NCBI GenBank assembly: GCA_016284175.1
Contig: JAEEOJ010000070.1
Span: 1 to 54,294, forward strand
Direction: 5' to 3'
DNA: 54,294 nucleotides
From: Lachnospiraceae bacterium
Lineage (GTDB): Bacteria > Bacillota > Clostridia > Lachnospirales > Lachnospiraceae
Shown: one piece after another, positions 34,014 to 41,695 of the stretch
How positions within the stretch are numbered: the first letter of the stretch is position 1
Layout: each line of letters starts with the position of its first letter
Notes under the pieces: generated by a model
Database searches by the model: none
Told to the model about the DNA's origin: nothing
The model's input: the letters and a program-made list of their open reading frames with translations, nothing else
Made by a program: the position numbers and the translations under genes

Positions 34014-34688
34014 ATGATGAAGATGAAGTTAAGAAACAATGGTTTTTCATTAATCGAACTGATTATTGTAATCGCAATTCTTGCGATACTTGTTGCACTA
34101 ATTGCACCAAACTTAATGCAATATACAAAAAGAGCTCGAAGAGTAAGGGATCTTCAAGGTGCACAAATTATCGGGGAAACTCTTGAAAGAATATGTGCTG
34201 TTGATCCTGAAGCTGCTACAGAATGGAATAATATGACCAATAAAAGCAGTTCAAATCATGTAGAATATATAGTTAATCAGGGTACCGAGGACGAATATAT
34301 TCTTACAAATGTATTTGAATTCAGTATGACCAGGGAAGGTATGATTACAGGAAAATATTGGAAGAACTTCCGTGACGGACAAATCAGAAATGCGAGAAAT
34401 GCCAATGACTGTCCGGTTCTTTATGAAACCATGAAAGATGAACTTAAAACTAATATTGCAAGTATGGCATTTCAGGATAATGATCTTCATGCTTTCAGAT
34501 GTGCAAAAAATCTAAACAACGGTCGTGTAGAAGTATGGGCTTGCTATACACCTCCGGGAACAGATGGCGAAGGTGTTACAAACGGATATATTCAGTACCG
34601 CTTATGGCCCGATCCCGATCCTAATTATTTAAAGGGAGACTATGTGGAACCTATACATGCATGTAAATATAATAAAGTAGTTCAATAA
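34014..34688 (+). CDS. Type IV prepilin-like protein (c-di-GMP controlled)
   Basis: The first 35 residues are a class III prepilin signal: a basic leader ending in NNG, cleavage before Phe11, then FSLIELIIVIAILAILVALI with Glu at +5. Such a leader is cut and N-methylated by PilD-type peptidase. The mature 214-residue part has an alpha1 helix and a mixed C-terminal domain with few cysteines. It is a lone gene: no pilB, pilC, pilM or pilD lies in the window. The c-di-GMP riboswitch upstream is its evident regulator. In Clostridioides difficile, c-di-GMP riboswitches also control type IV pilin genes, which fits a role in surface attachment. ATG 34014 was chosen because AGCAGGTGAT precedes it. 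Confidence 0.86.
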   Translation: MMKMKLRNNGFSLIELIIVIAILAILVALIAPNLMQYTKRARRVRDLQGAQIIGETLERICAVDPEAATEWNNMTNKSSSNHVEYIVNQGTEDEYILTNVFEFSMTREGMITGKYWKNFRDGQIRNARNANDCPVLYETMKDELKTNIASMAFQDNDLHAFRCAKNLNNGRVEVWACYTPPGTDGEGVTNGYIQYRLWPDPDPNYLKGDYVEPIHACKYNKVVQ

Positions 34689-34707
34689 GTACTTTTCATC
34701 TTCTTTA

Positions 34708-34747
34708 AAACAAAAGGCCTGTGAAATTATTCACAGGCCTTTTGTTT
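34708..34747. terminator. Bidirectional terminator between the prepilin gene and lexA
   Basis: A perfect 18-bp stem (AAACAAAAGGCCTGTGAA) with a 4-nt loop has A-rich and T-rich flanks on both sides, so it can stop transcripts from both converging genes. Confidence 0.87.
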
Positions 34748-34765
34748 ATGTTATAAAATAAATAT

Positions 34766-35392
34766 TTATTTACAAAGTCTGAAAACACCGAAAACTTTAC
34801 CTAAAATCTGAATATTACCGTTTACGATTATAGGATCCATAGAATCGTTTTCAGGCTTTAATTCGATGTGATCTTTGAATTTATAAAATGTCTTAATTGT
34901 AGCACTGTCATCAAGAAGAGCAACAACCGTATCTCCGTTTGAAGCGGTATTGCATTGTCTTACAAAAACATAATCTCCGTTAAAGATACCGACATTAATC
35001 ATACTGTCGCCCTTAGCCATAAGAACGAAAACTTCATCATTGGGAAGCATTTCCACAGGAAGAGGGAAGTAACCTTCAATGTTCTGTGTCGCAAGAATAG
35101 GTTCGCCGCAGGCTACCTGACCAACGATAGGAACCGAAGCGGTTTCGGTTCTGATTGAATTAAATGAATCATCAATTATTTCAATACATCTGGGTTTAGC
35201 CGGATCTCTTTTAATAAGATCGTTAGCTTCAAGTTTATTTAAATGAGCAAATATACTTGAAGTCGATGAAAGACCGGTGAATTTACACATTTCACGAACA
35301 GTAGGCGGAAAGCCTTTTTTCATAATATTTTCTTTTATGTATTCAAGCAAAGCATAATCGGTTTCTGTAAGCTTGTTTTTTTCTCTGGACAT
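34766..35392 (-). CDS. lexA: SOS repressor LexA
   Basis: LexA represses the SOS regulon and cleaves itself when RecA is activated. The N-terminal winged helix (about 1-65) has GFPPTVREMCKFTGLSSTSS. The C-terminal peptidase has Ser130 (AKGDSM) and Lys167 (ATIKTF) as the catalytic dyad. The cleavage site is Cys95-Gly96 (QVACGEPIL) where most LexA proteins have Ala-Gly. E. coli UmuD is cleaved at Cys-Gly, so function is plausible. Two LexA-box-like sites lie in the 106-bp upstream gap, indicating autoregulation. Confidence 0.95.
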   Translation of the reverse strand: MSREKNKLTETDYALLEYIKENIMKKGFPPTVREMCKFTGLSSTSSIFAHLNKLEANDLIKRDPAKPRCIEIIDDSFNSIRTETASVPIVGQVACGEPILATQNIEGYFPLPVEMLPNDEVFVLMAKGDSMINVGIFNGDYVFVRQCNTASNGDTVVALLDDSATIKTFYKFKDHIELKPENDSMDPIIVNGNIQILGKVFGVFRLCK

Positions 35393-35413
35393 AACATATC
35401 TCCCTAAATAAAT

Positions 35414-35427
35414 CGAACATATTTTCT
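35414..35427 (-). promoter_or_regulatory. LexA-box-like site 1 upstream of lexA
   Basis: CGAACATATTTTCT (plus-strand reading) matches CGAACRNRYGTTCG at 12 of 14 positions. It lies just downstream of the -10 of the lexA promoter, where a repressor would block initiation. Confidence 0.6.
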
Positions 35428-35432
35428 ATATC

Positions 35433-35461
35433 ATAACATACAGACAAACAAATAGCAAACA
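35433..35461 (-). promoter_or_regulatory. Promoter of lexA
   Basis: On the minus strand, TTGCTA is 17 bp from TATGAT. The -35 overlaps LexA-box-like site 2 and the -10 is close to site 1. Coordinates are accurate to a few bases. Confidence 0.55.
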
Positions 35462-35469
35462 TATTTTCG
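35456..35469 (-). promoter_or_regulatory. LexA-box-like site 2 upstream of lexA
   Basis: CAAACATATTTTCG (plus-strand reading) matches the SOS box at 12 of 14 positions. It overlaps the -35 of the lexA promoter. Two sites flanking one promoter is a classical autoregulation layout. Confidence 0.6.
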
Positions 35470-35481
35470 ATTTAAACTCAT

Positions 35482-35510
35482 AAAAAAGATGAGGAAATTT
35501 AATCCTCATC
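35482..35510 (-). terminator. Terminator of the recombinase gene
   Basis: GATGAGGA / TCCTCATC (35488-35510) with an A/T loop contains the stop codon of the recombinase gene and is followed on the minus strand by TTTTTT. It separates that gene from lexA. Confidence 0.75.
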
Positions 35511-36599
35511 ATTTTTGTCATTTCCTTTATCTGAAGAAACATCATTTTCGTCTTCGCGTAATTTGAAATTCATTATAGCTTTTCGCCTTGTATCGTCGGA
35601 AATTGAAGCATAATGCTTTCTGGTTGTATTTACGTCTTTATGGCCTAAGAAATCAGCCACAAGGTAAATATCATTAGTTTCACGGTAAAGATTCGTACCG
35701 AACGTACTACGTAACTTGTGAGGCGTTATATGCTTTAATGTGTTTAGTTTGCTTGTGTATTTGGACACCATGTTTTCCATTGCACGTACAGACATTCTTT
35801 TGTTCTGCATGCTTAGGAAAAGTGCATCTTCATTACCTTCTACAGGAATGATGGTATTTCTTAAATCAAGATAATTGGAAAGTGCATCACAGACTTCGTC
35901 TCCAAAGTAAATAATTGCTTCCTTACCGCCTTTCCTTCTTACTTTAAACCTGAATTCATCAAGATCAACATCAGAAATATTAAGGCCTACACATTCAGAC
36001 ACACGGATTCCGGTACCAAGCATTACGGTAAGTATCGTAAAATCTCTGGTAGCGTTCCTGTCAAAAAATCTTGATTCACCCTTGGTAAGCTTGGCTCCGT
36101 TTTCAACTAAATCAAGCAGATCGACAACTTCATTTACATCCAGACGAATGATTTCTTTTTCATGAAGTTTTGGCATAGGAACAAGATCCGCAGGATTGGT
36201 TTTTATAAGTTCATTTACGAAATAATAATGATAAAAACTCTTTAAAGAAGCAAGTTTTCTGGCTTTTCCGCGTTCGTCATTAGTATATACCTTACCTTCT
36301 TTTTCATAGTAAGATAAATATTCCATATAAAAGAGTATGTCGTTTCTTGTGATTTCATCAAGAATTGTTATTTTATAGTCCTGAATAGGATATTTGAATT
36401 TATCTTCATTTTCATGCAGATATTCAAAGAAAACTATTAAATCGTAAGCGTAAGCAATCTTTGTTCTGGAAGAAATAACATCATTTTTACCTATGAAATA
36501 ATCCGCACAAAAAGAAGGGAGTCTTTTTAAAAGTTCCCTTAATTTAAGTACATTTTTCGCTTTTAAACTTTCATGATAGTTTAAAGATTTCTTTTCCAT
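35499..36599 (-). CDS. Tyrosine recombinase, XerC/XerD-type
   Basis: The protein has an N-terminal core-binding SAM-like domain (about 20-130) and a C-terminal catalytic domain. The active-site set is Arg199 (GTGIRVSE), His294 and Arg297 (TPHKLRST), His320 (LGHKD) and Tyr330 (KHYASIS). It is a bit longer (366 residues) than XerC/D. It has no phage neighbours and lies between lexA and a TtcA-like gene, so a housekeeping Xer role in chromosome-dimer resolution is likelier than a mobile integrase. Its start overlaps the stop of the TtcA-like gene (TGATG). Confidence 0.86.
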   Translation of the reverse strand: MEKKSLNYHESLKAKNVLKLRELLKRLPSFCADYFIGKNDVISSRTKIAYAYDLIVFFEYLHENEDKFKYPIQDYKITILDEITRNDILFYMEYLSYYEKEGKVYTNDERGKARKLASLKSFYHYYFVNELIKTNPADLVPMPKLHEKEIIRLDVNEVVDLLDLVENGAKLTKGESRFFDRNATRDFTILTVMLGTGIRVSECVGLNISDVDLDEFRFKVRRKGGKEAIIYFGDEVCDALSNYLDLRNTIIPVEGNEDALFLSMQNKRMSVRAMENMVSKYTSKLNTLKHITPHKLRSTFGTNLYRETNDIYLVADFLGHKDVNTTRKHYASISDDTRRKAIMNFKLREDENDVSSDKGNDKNDED

Positions 36600-37321
36600 C
36601 AGTTACCTTTATTCCAGCCTTTTATGTTTGAATTCTGAATAGCAGTAAATATTCTTTCCCTTACGCCCGGAGCCTCGTCGTTTATTTCTTTTATGAGGTC
36701 TTTTGCGTACTGCCTTTTTGTAAAGCCGTCCACGGGGCATGGAGATTTTAAAACAGGTACATTGTTTGCTTTAACAAATCCGATAATATCGGCTTCTTTC
36801 ATATAAATGAAAGGTCTTATTACTGTTACTCCGGTTCTGTCAAGGAATGTAACGGGAGAGAATGTATTCTGTCTGCCTTCGTATATTAAAGACATCATGT
36901 ATGTCTCGACCACGTCGTCCTGATGATGGGCATAAGCAATTTTTGTAATTCCTCGGTCCTTTAAATAATTATACATTGCGCCTTTACGCATTTTGGCGCA
37001 TAAGGAACAAGGATTTTCTTCTTTTCTTACATTAAATACGATATCAGAAATGTCAGATTCGACGATTACATATTCGACTTCAAGTTCCTCACATATCTTT
37101 TTAATATCGTCAAAATTAACATTTTTAAAGCCGAGATCGCATGTAATGGCGATGAGAGAGTAGTTCTTAGGGTAAAACCTTCTCATGCCTGCCAGAGAAT
37201 GTAGCAAAGCCAGGGAATCTTTTCCTCCGGAAATGCCAACTGCAATTACATCTCCTTCATTTATCATATTGTAGTCATCAACCGCTTTTCGCGTTTTTGA
37301 CATTATCTGCTGAAGTTTCAT
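36599..37321 (-). CDS. TtcA-like tRNA 2-thiocytidine synthetase (PP-loop ATPase)
   Basis: The 240-residue PP-loop ATPase has the SGGKDS motif at residues 31-36, a CxxC pair (Cys105, Cys108 in CSLCAKMRKG) and PCPVDGFTKRQ near residue 197. These match the TtcA/TtuA group that thiolates tRNA bases with an Fe-S cluster. TtcA itself modifies C32. The substrate is not proven by sequence. The gene is upstream of and coupled to the recombinase gene (TGATG overlap). Confidence 0.86.
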   Translation of the reverse strand: MKLQQIMSKTRKAVDDYNMINEGDVIAVGISGGKDSLALLHSLAGMRRFYPKNYSLIAITCDLGFKNVNFDDIKKICEELEVEYVIVESDISDIVFNVRKEENPCSLCAKMRKGAMYNYLKDRGITKIAYAHHQDDVVETYMMSLIYEGRQNTFSPVTFLDRTGVTVIRPFIYMKEADIIGFVKANNVPVLKSPCPVDGFTKRQYAKDLIKEINDEAPGVRERIFTAIQNSNIKGWNKGN

Positions 37322-37355
37322 TTTTAAACCTTTTTATTTCTTTTTTACCATACTG

Positions 37356-37364
37356 ATTATATCA
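37356..37364 (-). promoter_or_regulatory. Extended -10 promoter of the TtcA-like gene
   Basis: The minus strand reads TGATATAAT, a perfect extended -10. No clear -35 is present. It sits in the 115-bp divergent gap before the 37437 gene. Confidence 0.5.
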
Positions 37365-37436
37365 TATTTATATAGAATTATAATAATTTATGGTTTATAA
37401 TTTTATTGTATGTATATCAGATAATTAGAGGATAAC

Positions 37437-38333
37437 ATGGGCAAAAACATTGTTAAATTAATCGTTTCACTGGCTATTGGAGCATTTTGCGGACTTTGCT
37501 GCGGAATTATATTAACGGTCGTAAAAATAGCTGTTCCTCAATATTATGATTTGACATGGAATATCATGAGAATCATTTTCTGGAGCCTTATTTGCATTGT
37601 TTTTGTTGTATCCTTCATAATAATAGGCGTCTCGACCATAAAAGAATTTAATTTCATGAAGCTATTTAACAATGAATTAATGTATAACGGACTTACGGAA
37701 ACCGTTTACAATGCAGCTTCTAAAAGAAAAAATACTTATAAGAAAAACAAAGCCAGCGTAGGATATGTCGGAAGCGTTAATATGATGATAAATTATCTGG
37801 CGATGGAAGAGAGGTACGACGAAGCGGAAGAGTTACTTAATGACTTCGATTTTATAGAATTAAAAGATAAGATGAAGATCGAATCAAATAATCCTATGAG
37901 AGCTAATATGGTCACATATTTCGGCCTTTTGGATACCGCAATCAGCTTTTATGTTGAAAAAAACAATGCAGAAAAAGTCGAAGAAATATATTCGATTTTC
38001 AGTCCTTTATTTAATCTTTGTATTGCTAAATATGATTATTTAACCAATGTTTTATACGAAACAAAGCTTAAATATCTTTTATTCAAAAAAGAGTTCAATG
38101 AAGCTGATTCAATCCTGGATATTTTAAAATCTAACGAACCGTTTTTATACCATGCATTTTTACTTGATAAGTATAAATTTGCTAATGTAACAGATAAAGA
38201 GCTTATAGAAAAAACTTATAATGACGCTTTAATCGAAGCTGAAAAGTCAACTTCAAAAGGTTTTTATAAACAGGCTGTAAAGAAGAAAAGAGATGAACTA
38301 TTAAAAGATTTGGTAGAAGAGGAAGAAGCATGA
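37437..38333 (+). CDS. Hypothetical membrane protein
   Basis: The 298-residue protein has two N-terminal membrane helices (about 7-32, IVKLIVSLAIGAFCGLCCGI, and 45-68) followed by a long helical cytoplasmic domain that may hold TPR-like repeats (YDEAEELLNDFD, FNEADSILDILK). I do not recognise the family. It overlaps the AI-2E-type exporter gene by 4 bp (ATGA), so the two probably function together. Confidence 0.7.
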   Translation: MGKNIVKLIVSLAIGAFCGLCCGIILTVVKIAVPQYYDLTWNIMRIIFWSLICIVFVVSFIIIGVSTIKEFNFMKLFNNELMYNGLTETVYNAASKRKNTYKKNKASVGYVGSVNMMINYLAMEERYDEAEELLNDFDFIELKDKMKIESNNPMRANMVTYFGLLDTAISFYVEKNNAEKVEEIYSIFSPLFNLCIAKYDYLTNVLYETKLKYLLFKKEFNEADSILDILKSNEPFLYHAFLLDKYKFANVTDKELIEKTYNDALIEAEKSTSKGFYKQAVKKKRDELLKDLVEEEEA

Positions 38334-39763
38334 AATTTAAGTGGGATAAGAAATATTTATACTGGGGTGTAACTGCACTTGTTGTTCTTTCAATTGTGGT
38401 TTTGTTTAATTTCCTGCTTAATCAGAATGTGGCAATCAGAAATGCCATTGCAGCTCTGGTTAAGATTTTATTGCCTATAATCTTGGGATTTGTTATTGCA
38501 TTCCTGGTAAATCCTCTGATGAAATGGTTTGAAGTTTCGTTTTTTACAATTTTTGACAAAAAAGCTCCCGACAGACGTTATCTGCCGAAATGGAAAAAGA
38601 ACCTTTACAGAGTTTTATCGATGGTATTTTCATATATGTTTATTCTGATTCTGCTTGCGTGCTTTATAATCGCCGTAATTCCGCAGATCAGCGACAGTAT
38701 TGTTAATATTTCGATTTTATTTCCCAAATATAAAGAAAATTTTCTCGACTGGTTAAACAATCTGACGCTCAAATATCCTGAAGTTTACAAATATTTAGGA
38801 AATTACATAAAAGAAAACGAAGAAATAATTAGTGACTGGACAGATACAAAACTGGTTCCATGGCTTACACAGCTAGCATCAAAATCATCGGTTTATTTGC
38901 TGTTATTATTCCAGGCATTAAAAGACTTTGTAATCGGTTTTATTGTATCTATATATGTTTTATCTAAAAAGGAGCTCTTTAAAGGCCAGGCAAAAAAGAT
39001 CGTATATTCGATTTTTAACGCCAAAAACGGTAATGTAATCATAAAAAATGTACGTATGGCCAGCGACAAATTCGCAGGATTTATCATCGGAAAAATCGTG
39101 GATTCTTTTATAATCGGAATTCTATGCTTTATCGGCTGTCAGATAATGCGTATGGAATATCCGGTATTGCTTGCTTTAATTATTGGTGTAACCAATATAA
39201 TTCCGTTTTTCGGACCGATTATCGGCGCAATTCCGTGTCTTTTCTTATTACTGGTAATAAATCCCTTACATGCGCTTTATTTCCTTATTTTCGTCATTAT
39301 TCTGCAGCAATTGGACGGAAATTTCATCGGACCCAAGATTCTCGGCTCATCGACGGGAATTTCGAGTTTCTGGGTTATTTTCGCGATTACCGTATTTGGC
39401 GGATTCTGGGGAATTCCGGGTATGATTATCGGCGTTCCTTTGATGGCTGTAATTTATACATTAATTCAGTCAGCACTTGACATAACGCTTCGAAACAAAG
39501 AATTATCACGCGATACCGGCGATTATATTTATCTGGATCATATTGACCTTGAAAGTAAGCAATTTATCGACAAAGAACTTCCAAGCGTCGAATTGGCTCG
39601 TAAAAAAGCCGAAAAACTTGCCTTAAAGGAAGAAAAACGTAAAGAAAAAGAACAAAAACGTTTAGCTAAGGAAGTTTTCAAGAATAAGGCGGATAATTTG
39701 GAAATTAATGAAAATAAGTCTGAAAATAATGAAAATACAGACGAAAACCAAGAAAATAAATAA
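38330..39763 (+). CDS. AI-2E family (PerM/YdbI-type) membrane transporter
   Basis: The protein has several membrane helices: about 12-30, 38-60, 100-122, 185-215, and a cluster from about 245 to 385. Family motifs include FVIAFLVNPL, GVTNIIPFFGPIIGAIP, and the central QLDGNFIGPKILG. A very charged C-terminal tail (about 420-477, rich in K and E) is extra. Members are named after E. coli TqsA, an AI-2 exporter, but most act on unknown substrates, so transport of AI-2 is not implied. Confidence 0.88.
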   Translation: MKFKWDKKYLYWGVTALVVLSIVVLFNFLLNQNVAIRNAIAALVKILLPIILGFVIAFLVNPLMKWFEVSFFTIFDKKAPDRRYLPKWKKNLYRVLSMVFSYMFILILLACFIIAVIPQISDSIVNISILFPKYKENFLDWLNNLTLKYPEVYKYLGNYIKENEEIISDWTDTKLVPWLTQLASKSSVYLLLLFQALKDFVIGFIVSIYVLSKKELFKGQAKKIVYSIFNAKNGNVIIKNVRMASDKFAGFIIGKIVDSFIIGILCFIGCQIMRMEYPVLLALIIGVTNIIPFFGPIIGAIPCLFLLLVINPLHALYFLIFVIILQQLDGNFIGPKILGSSTGISSFWVIFAITVFGGFWGIPGMIIGVPLMAVIYTLIQSALDITLRNKELSRDTGDYIYLDHIDLESKQFIDKELPSVELARKKAEKLALKEEKRKEKEQKRLAKEVFKNKADNLEINENKSENNENTDENQENK

Positions 39764-39795
39764 GTTTATAATATAAAGATACTTATTAATAAAAT

Positions 39796-39836
39796 AAGCC
39801 GGAAATTGATAATAATATCAAATTTTCGGCTTTTTT
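39796..39836 (+). terminator. Terminator of the AI-2E operon
   Basis: AAGCCGGAAATTGATA / TATCAAATTTTCGGCTT forms a 16-bp stem with one mismatch or bulge and is followed by a T-run. Confidence 0.85.
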
Positions 39837-39982
39837 ATTTGATTTCTAAAAATATAAATATACAAATAATAATTTGAGATAAATTTAATTTAAGATATAT
39901 ATTTATAAAAGCAAAAGTGCGGATGAAAAATATAATAATCACAATAGATTATAAGCGTATATTTTTAATCGTTAACCACACA

Positions 39983-40064
39983 AATAATTTAACGCAGTAG
40001 TTAAGGCGGCTTAAAAATACCACTTTCCACTACTTTTACAGCCTTAACTCTGCGTTAAATTATT
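39983..40064. repeat. 82-bp element with near-perfect 23-bp inverted repeat
   Basis: The left arm (39983-40007) and right arm (40041-40064) match over 15 and 8 bp, separated by a 2:1-nt bulge. The loop is 33 nt and contains AGTGG-aa-AGTGG on the minus strand. It overlaps the stop codon of the cytidylate-kinase-like gene. There is no T-run on either side, so it is not a canonical terminator. The rest of the gap from 39837 to 39982 is AT-rich and I see no gene in it. Confidence 0.6.
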
Positions 40065-40686
40065 CTTTTGCGAATAGTTGGATGTAATCTTCTATAAGCT
40101 TAACAGCGCCTTCAATACCGGTTTTTGCAGAGTTTATACACAAATCATATGATGATGCACGGCCCCACTTTGAGTCTGAATAATAATTATAATAACTTGC
40201 ACGAGCACGATCTTTTTTATCAATAAGTCCGTTTAAGTTATTTTCAGACATTTCAGGTTTTTCTGCAGCAATTCTTTTAAGACGGAAGTCTTTATCAGCA
40301 TAAATGAATATTGAGATAAGTTTTTCGTTATCCTTTAGGATATAATCTGCACATCTGCCTACAATTACGCATGAACCTTCGCTGGCAATATTTTTAACTG
40401 TTTCATACTGCGCTAAAAAGATTTTCTGTCCGTAAGGCATGTCTGTTACGGAACCTCTGTTAAAACTGATTGAATAAGGATCTGTTACAAGATTGTAAAG
40501 AAAACTGGATGTGGGCTTTTCGTCATGTTCCATGATTATTTCCTTGCAAAGCCCTGATTCCTTTGATACACGGTCAATAAGAGCATTATCATAGAATTTG
40601 ACGCCTAACTTCTCTGCCAGCTTCTCTCCTATCTCATGTCCGCCTGAACCGTATTGTCTGCCGATAGAAATGATGAAATCTTTCAT
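40060..40686 (-). CDS. Cytidylate kinase-like family protein
   Basis: The 208-residue protein has a P-loop variant near the start (ISIGRQYGSGGHEIGEKLAE) and a later GRCADYIL segment, which mark the cytidylate-kinase-like (Cytidylate_kin2) family rather than true Cmk. Start chosen at ATG 40686 because GAGGGG lies 7 bases before it; the upstream in-frame ATG at 40701 falls ahead of that site. It probably phosphorylates a nucleoside monophosphate, but its substrate is uncertain. Its stop codon lies inside the 82-bp inverted repeat. Confidence 0.82.
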   Translation of the reverse strand: MKDFIISIGRQYGSGGHEIGEKLAEKLGVKFYDNALIDRVSKESGLCKEIIMEHDEKPTSSFLYNLVTDPYSISFNRGSVTDMPYGQKIFLAQYETVKNIASEGSCVIVGRCADYILKDNEKLISIFIYADKDFRLKRIAAEKPEMSENNLNGLIDKKDRARASYYNYYSDSKWGRASSYDLCINSAKTGIEGAVKLIEDYIQLFAKE

Positions 40687-40771
40687 ATGTAATCCCCTCA
40701 TAAAAAGTTTTTCATTTATCCCATGTTTCTATTTAAATTATACTATATTTTCGCTTAAAATAACAGTTTTT

Positions 40772-41695
40772 CTATTTATCCAGAATCTTAAGCAGGCGTG
40801 CAAATTCAGGATTTAAAGGAGCATCAAATTCAACATATTCATTCTTCGTAGGATGCATAAATCCTATGGTTTTAGCGTGTAAAACCTGTCCTTCAACACC
40901 GAATTTGTTCTTGGGCGAGCCGTATACCGTATCTCCTAAAATCGGATGGTTTAAATACGCCATGGAAACCCTAATCTGATGCGTTCTGCCGGTCTCTAAA
41001 GTAAATTCAACCAAAGAATAACCGTCAAATTCTTTTAAAACCTTGTAATGAGTAATTGACTTCTTACCATGTAAAGAATCGCATACGCCCATTTTTTTAC
41101 GATCGTTTTTATCTCTGTCGATATAAATATCTACCTTACCTTCTGATTCTTTGAGTCGTCCGTTTATTATTCCCCAATAAACTCTCTTAATAGAATGTAT
41201 TTTTAACTGATCTGCGATGTTTCTGTGCGCAAAATCGTTTTTACAAATAATTAATGAGCCTGAAGTGTCTTTATCTATTCTGTGTACGATTCCGGGCCTT
41301 AAAATGCCGTTAATGCCTGATAATGCGTCTTTACAGTGAAACAACAAAGCATTTACAAGTGTTCCGTCTAAATGTCCGCATGCAGGATGAACAACCATTC
41401 CCTTAGGCTTATTAACAATCAGAAAATCATCATCCTCATAAATGATATCCAAAGGAATGTCTTCGGGAAGAATTTCTAAAGGTAAAGGATCAGGAACATT
41501 TAAATCTATTTCATCATCTTCTTTTAATTTATATGAAGATTTTGAACAGATTTTACCGTTTACGGTGATGTTTCCTTCTTTTATGAGCTTCTGAATATAA
41601 GTTCTGGACGCATCTTTATAGACGTTGCTTAAAAAAACGTCTATTCTGTCCTCATTATCGTCCGCTATGAATTTATAAGTCGTAAAATCGCTCAT
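40772..41695 (-). CDS. RluA family pseudouridine synthase (RluD-like)
   Basis: An N-terminal S4 domain (about 14-70) precedes a synthase domain with catalytic Asp141 in HRIDKDTSG, KGMVVHPACGHLDGTLVNAL and TGRTHQIRVSMAYLNHPILGD. The PKGMVVHP motif and overall length (307) fit RluD, which modifies helix 69 of 23S rRNA. This is a second RluA-type gene in the window (the other is at 18553). It starts 1 bp after the stop of the AroB-like gene. Confidence 0.92.
   Translation of the reverse strand: MSDFTTYKFIADDNEDRIDVFLSNVYKDASRTYIQKLIKEGNITVNGKICSKSSYKLKEDDEIDLNVPDPLPLEILPEDIPLDIIYEDDDFLIVNKPKGMVVHPACGHLDGTLVNALLFHCKDALSGINGILRPGIVHRIDKDTSGSLIICKNDFAHRNIADQLKIHSIKRVYWGIINGRLKESEGKVDIYIDRDKNDRKKMGVCDSLHGKKSITHYKVLKEFDGYSLVEFTLETGRTHQIRVSMAYLNHPILGDTVYGSPKNKFGVEGQVLHAKTIGFMHPTKNEYVEFDAPLNPEFARLLKILDK

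Noticed and set aside
35499-36599. The tyrosine recombinase as the integrase of a mobile element
   Set aside because: No phage or conjugation genes, attachment-site repeats or atypical base composition are seen around it, and it is coupled to a tRNA-modification gene next to lexA.
39837-39982. A small gene in the AT-rich gap after the AI-2E exporter
   Set aside because: No start codon with a ribosome-binding site opens a frame of useful length; the stretch is simple AT-rich sequence.
39983-40064. The inverted repeat as a Rho-independent terminator
   Set aside because: Neither strand has a T-run after the stem, and the loop is long (33 nt), unlike the other terminators in the window.
40687-40701. 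Upstream ATG as the start of the cytidylate-kinase-like gene
   Set aside because: It lies ahead of the only ribosome-binding site (GAGGGG), which is correctly spaced for the ATG at 40686.
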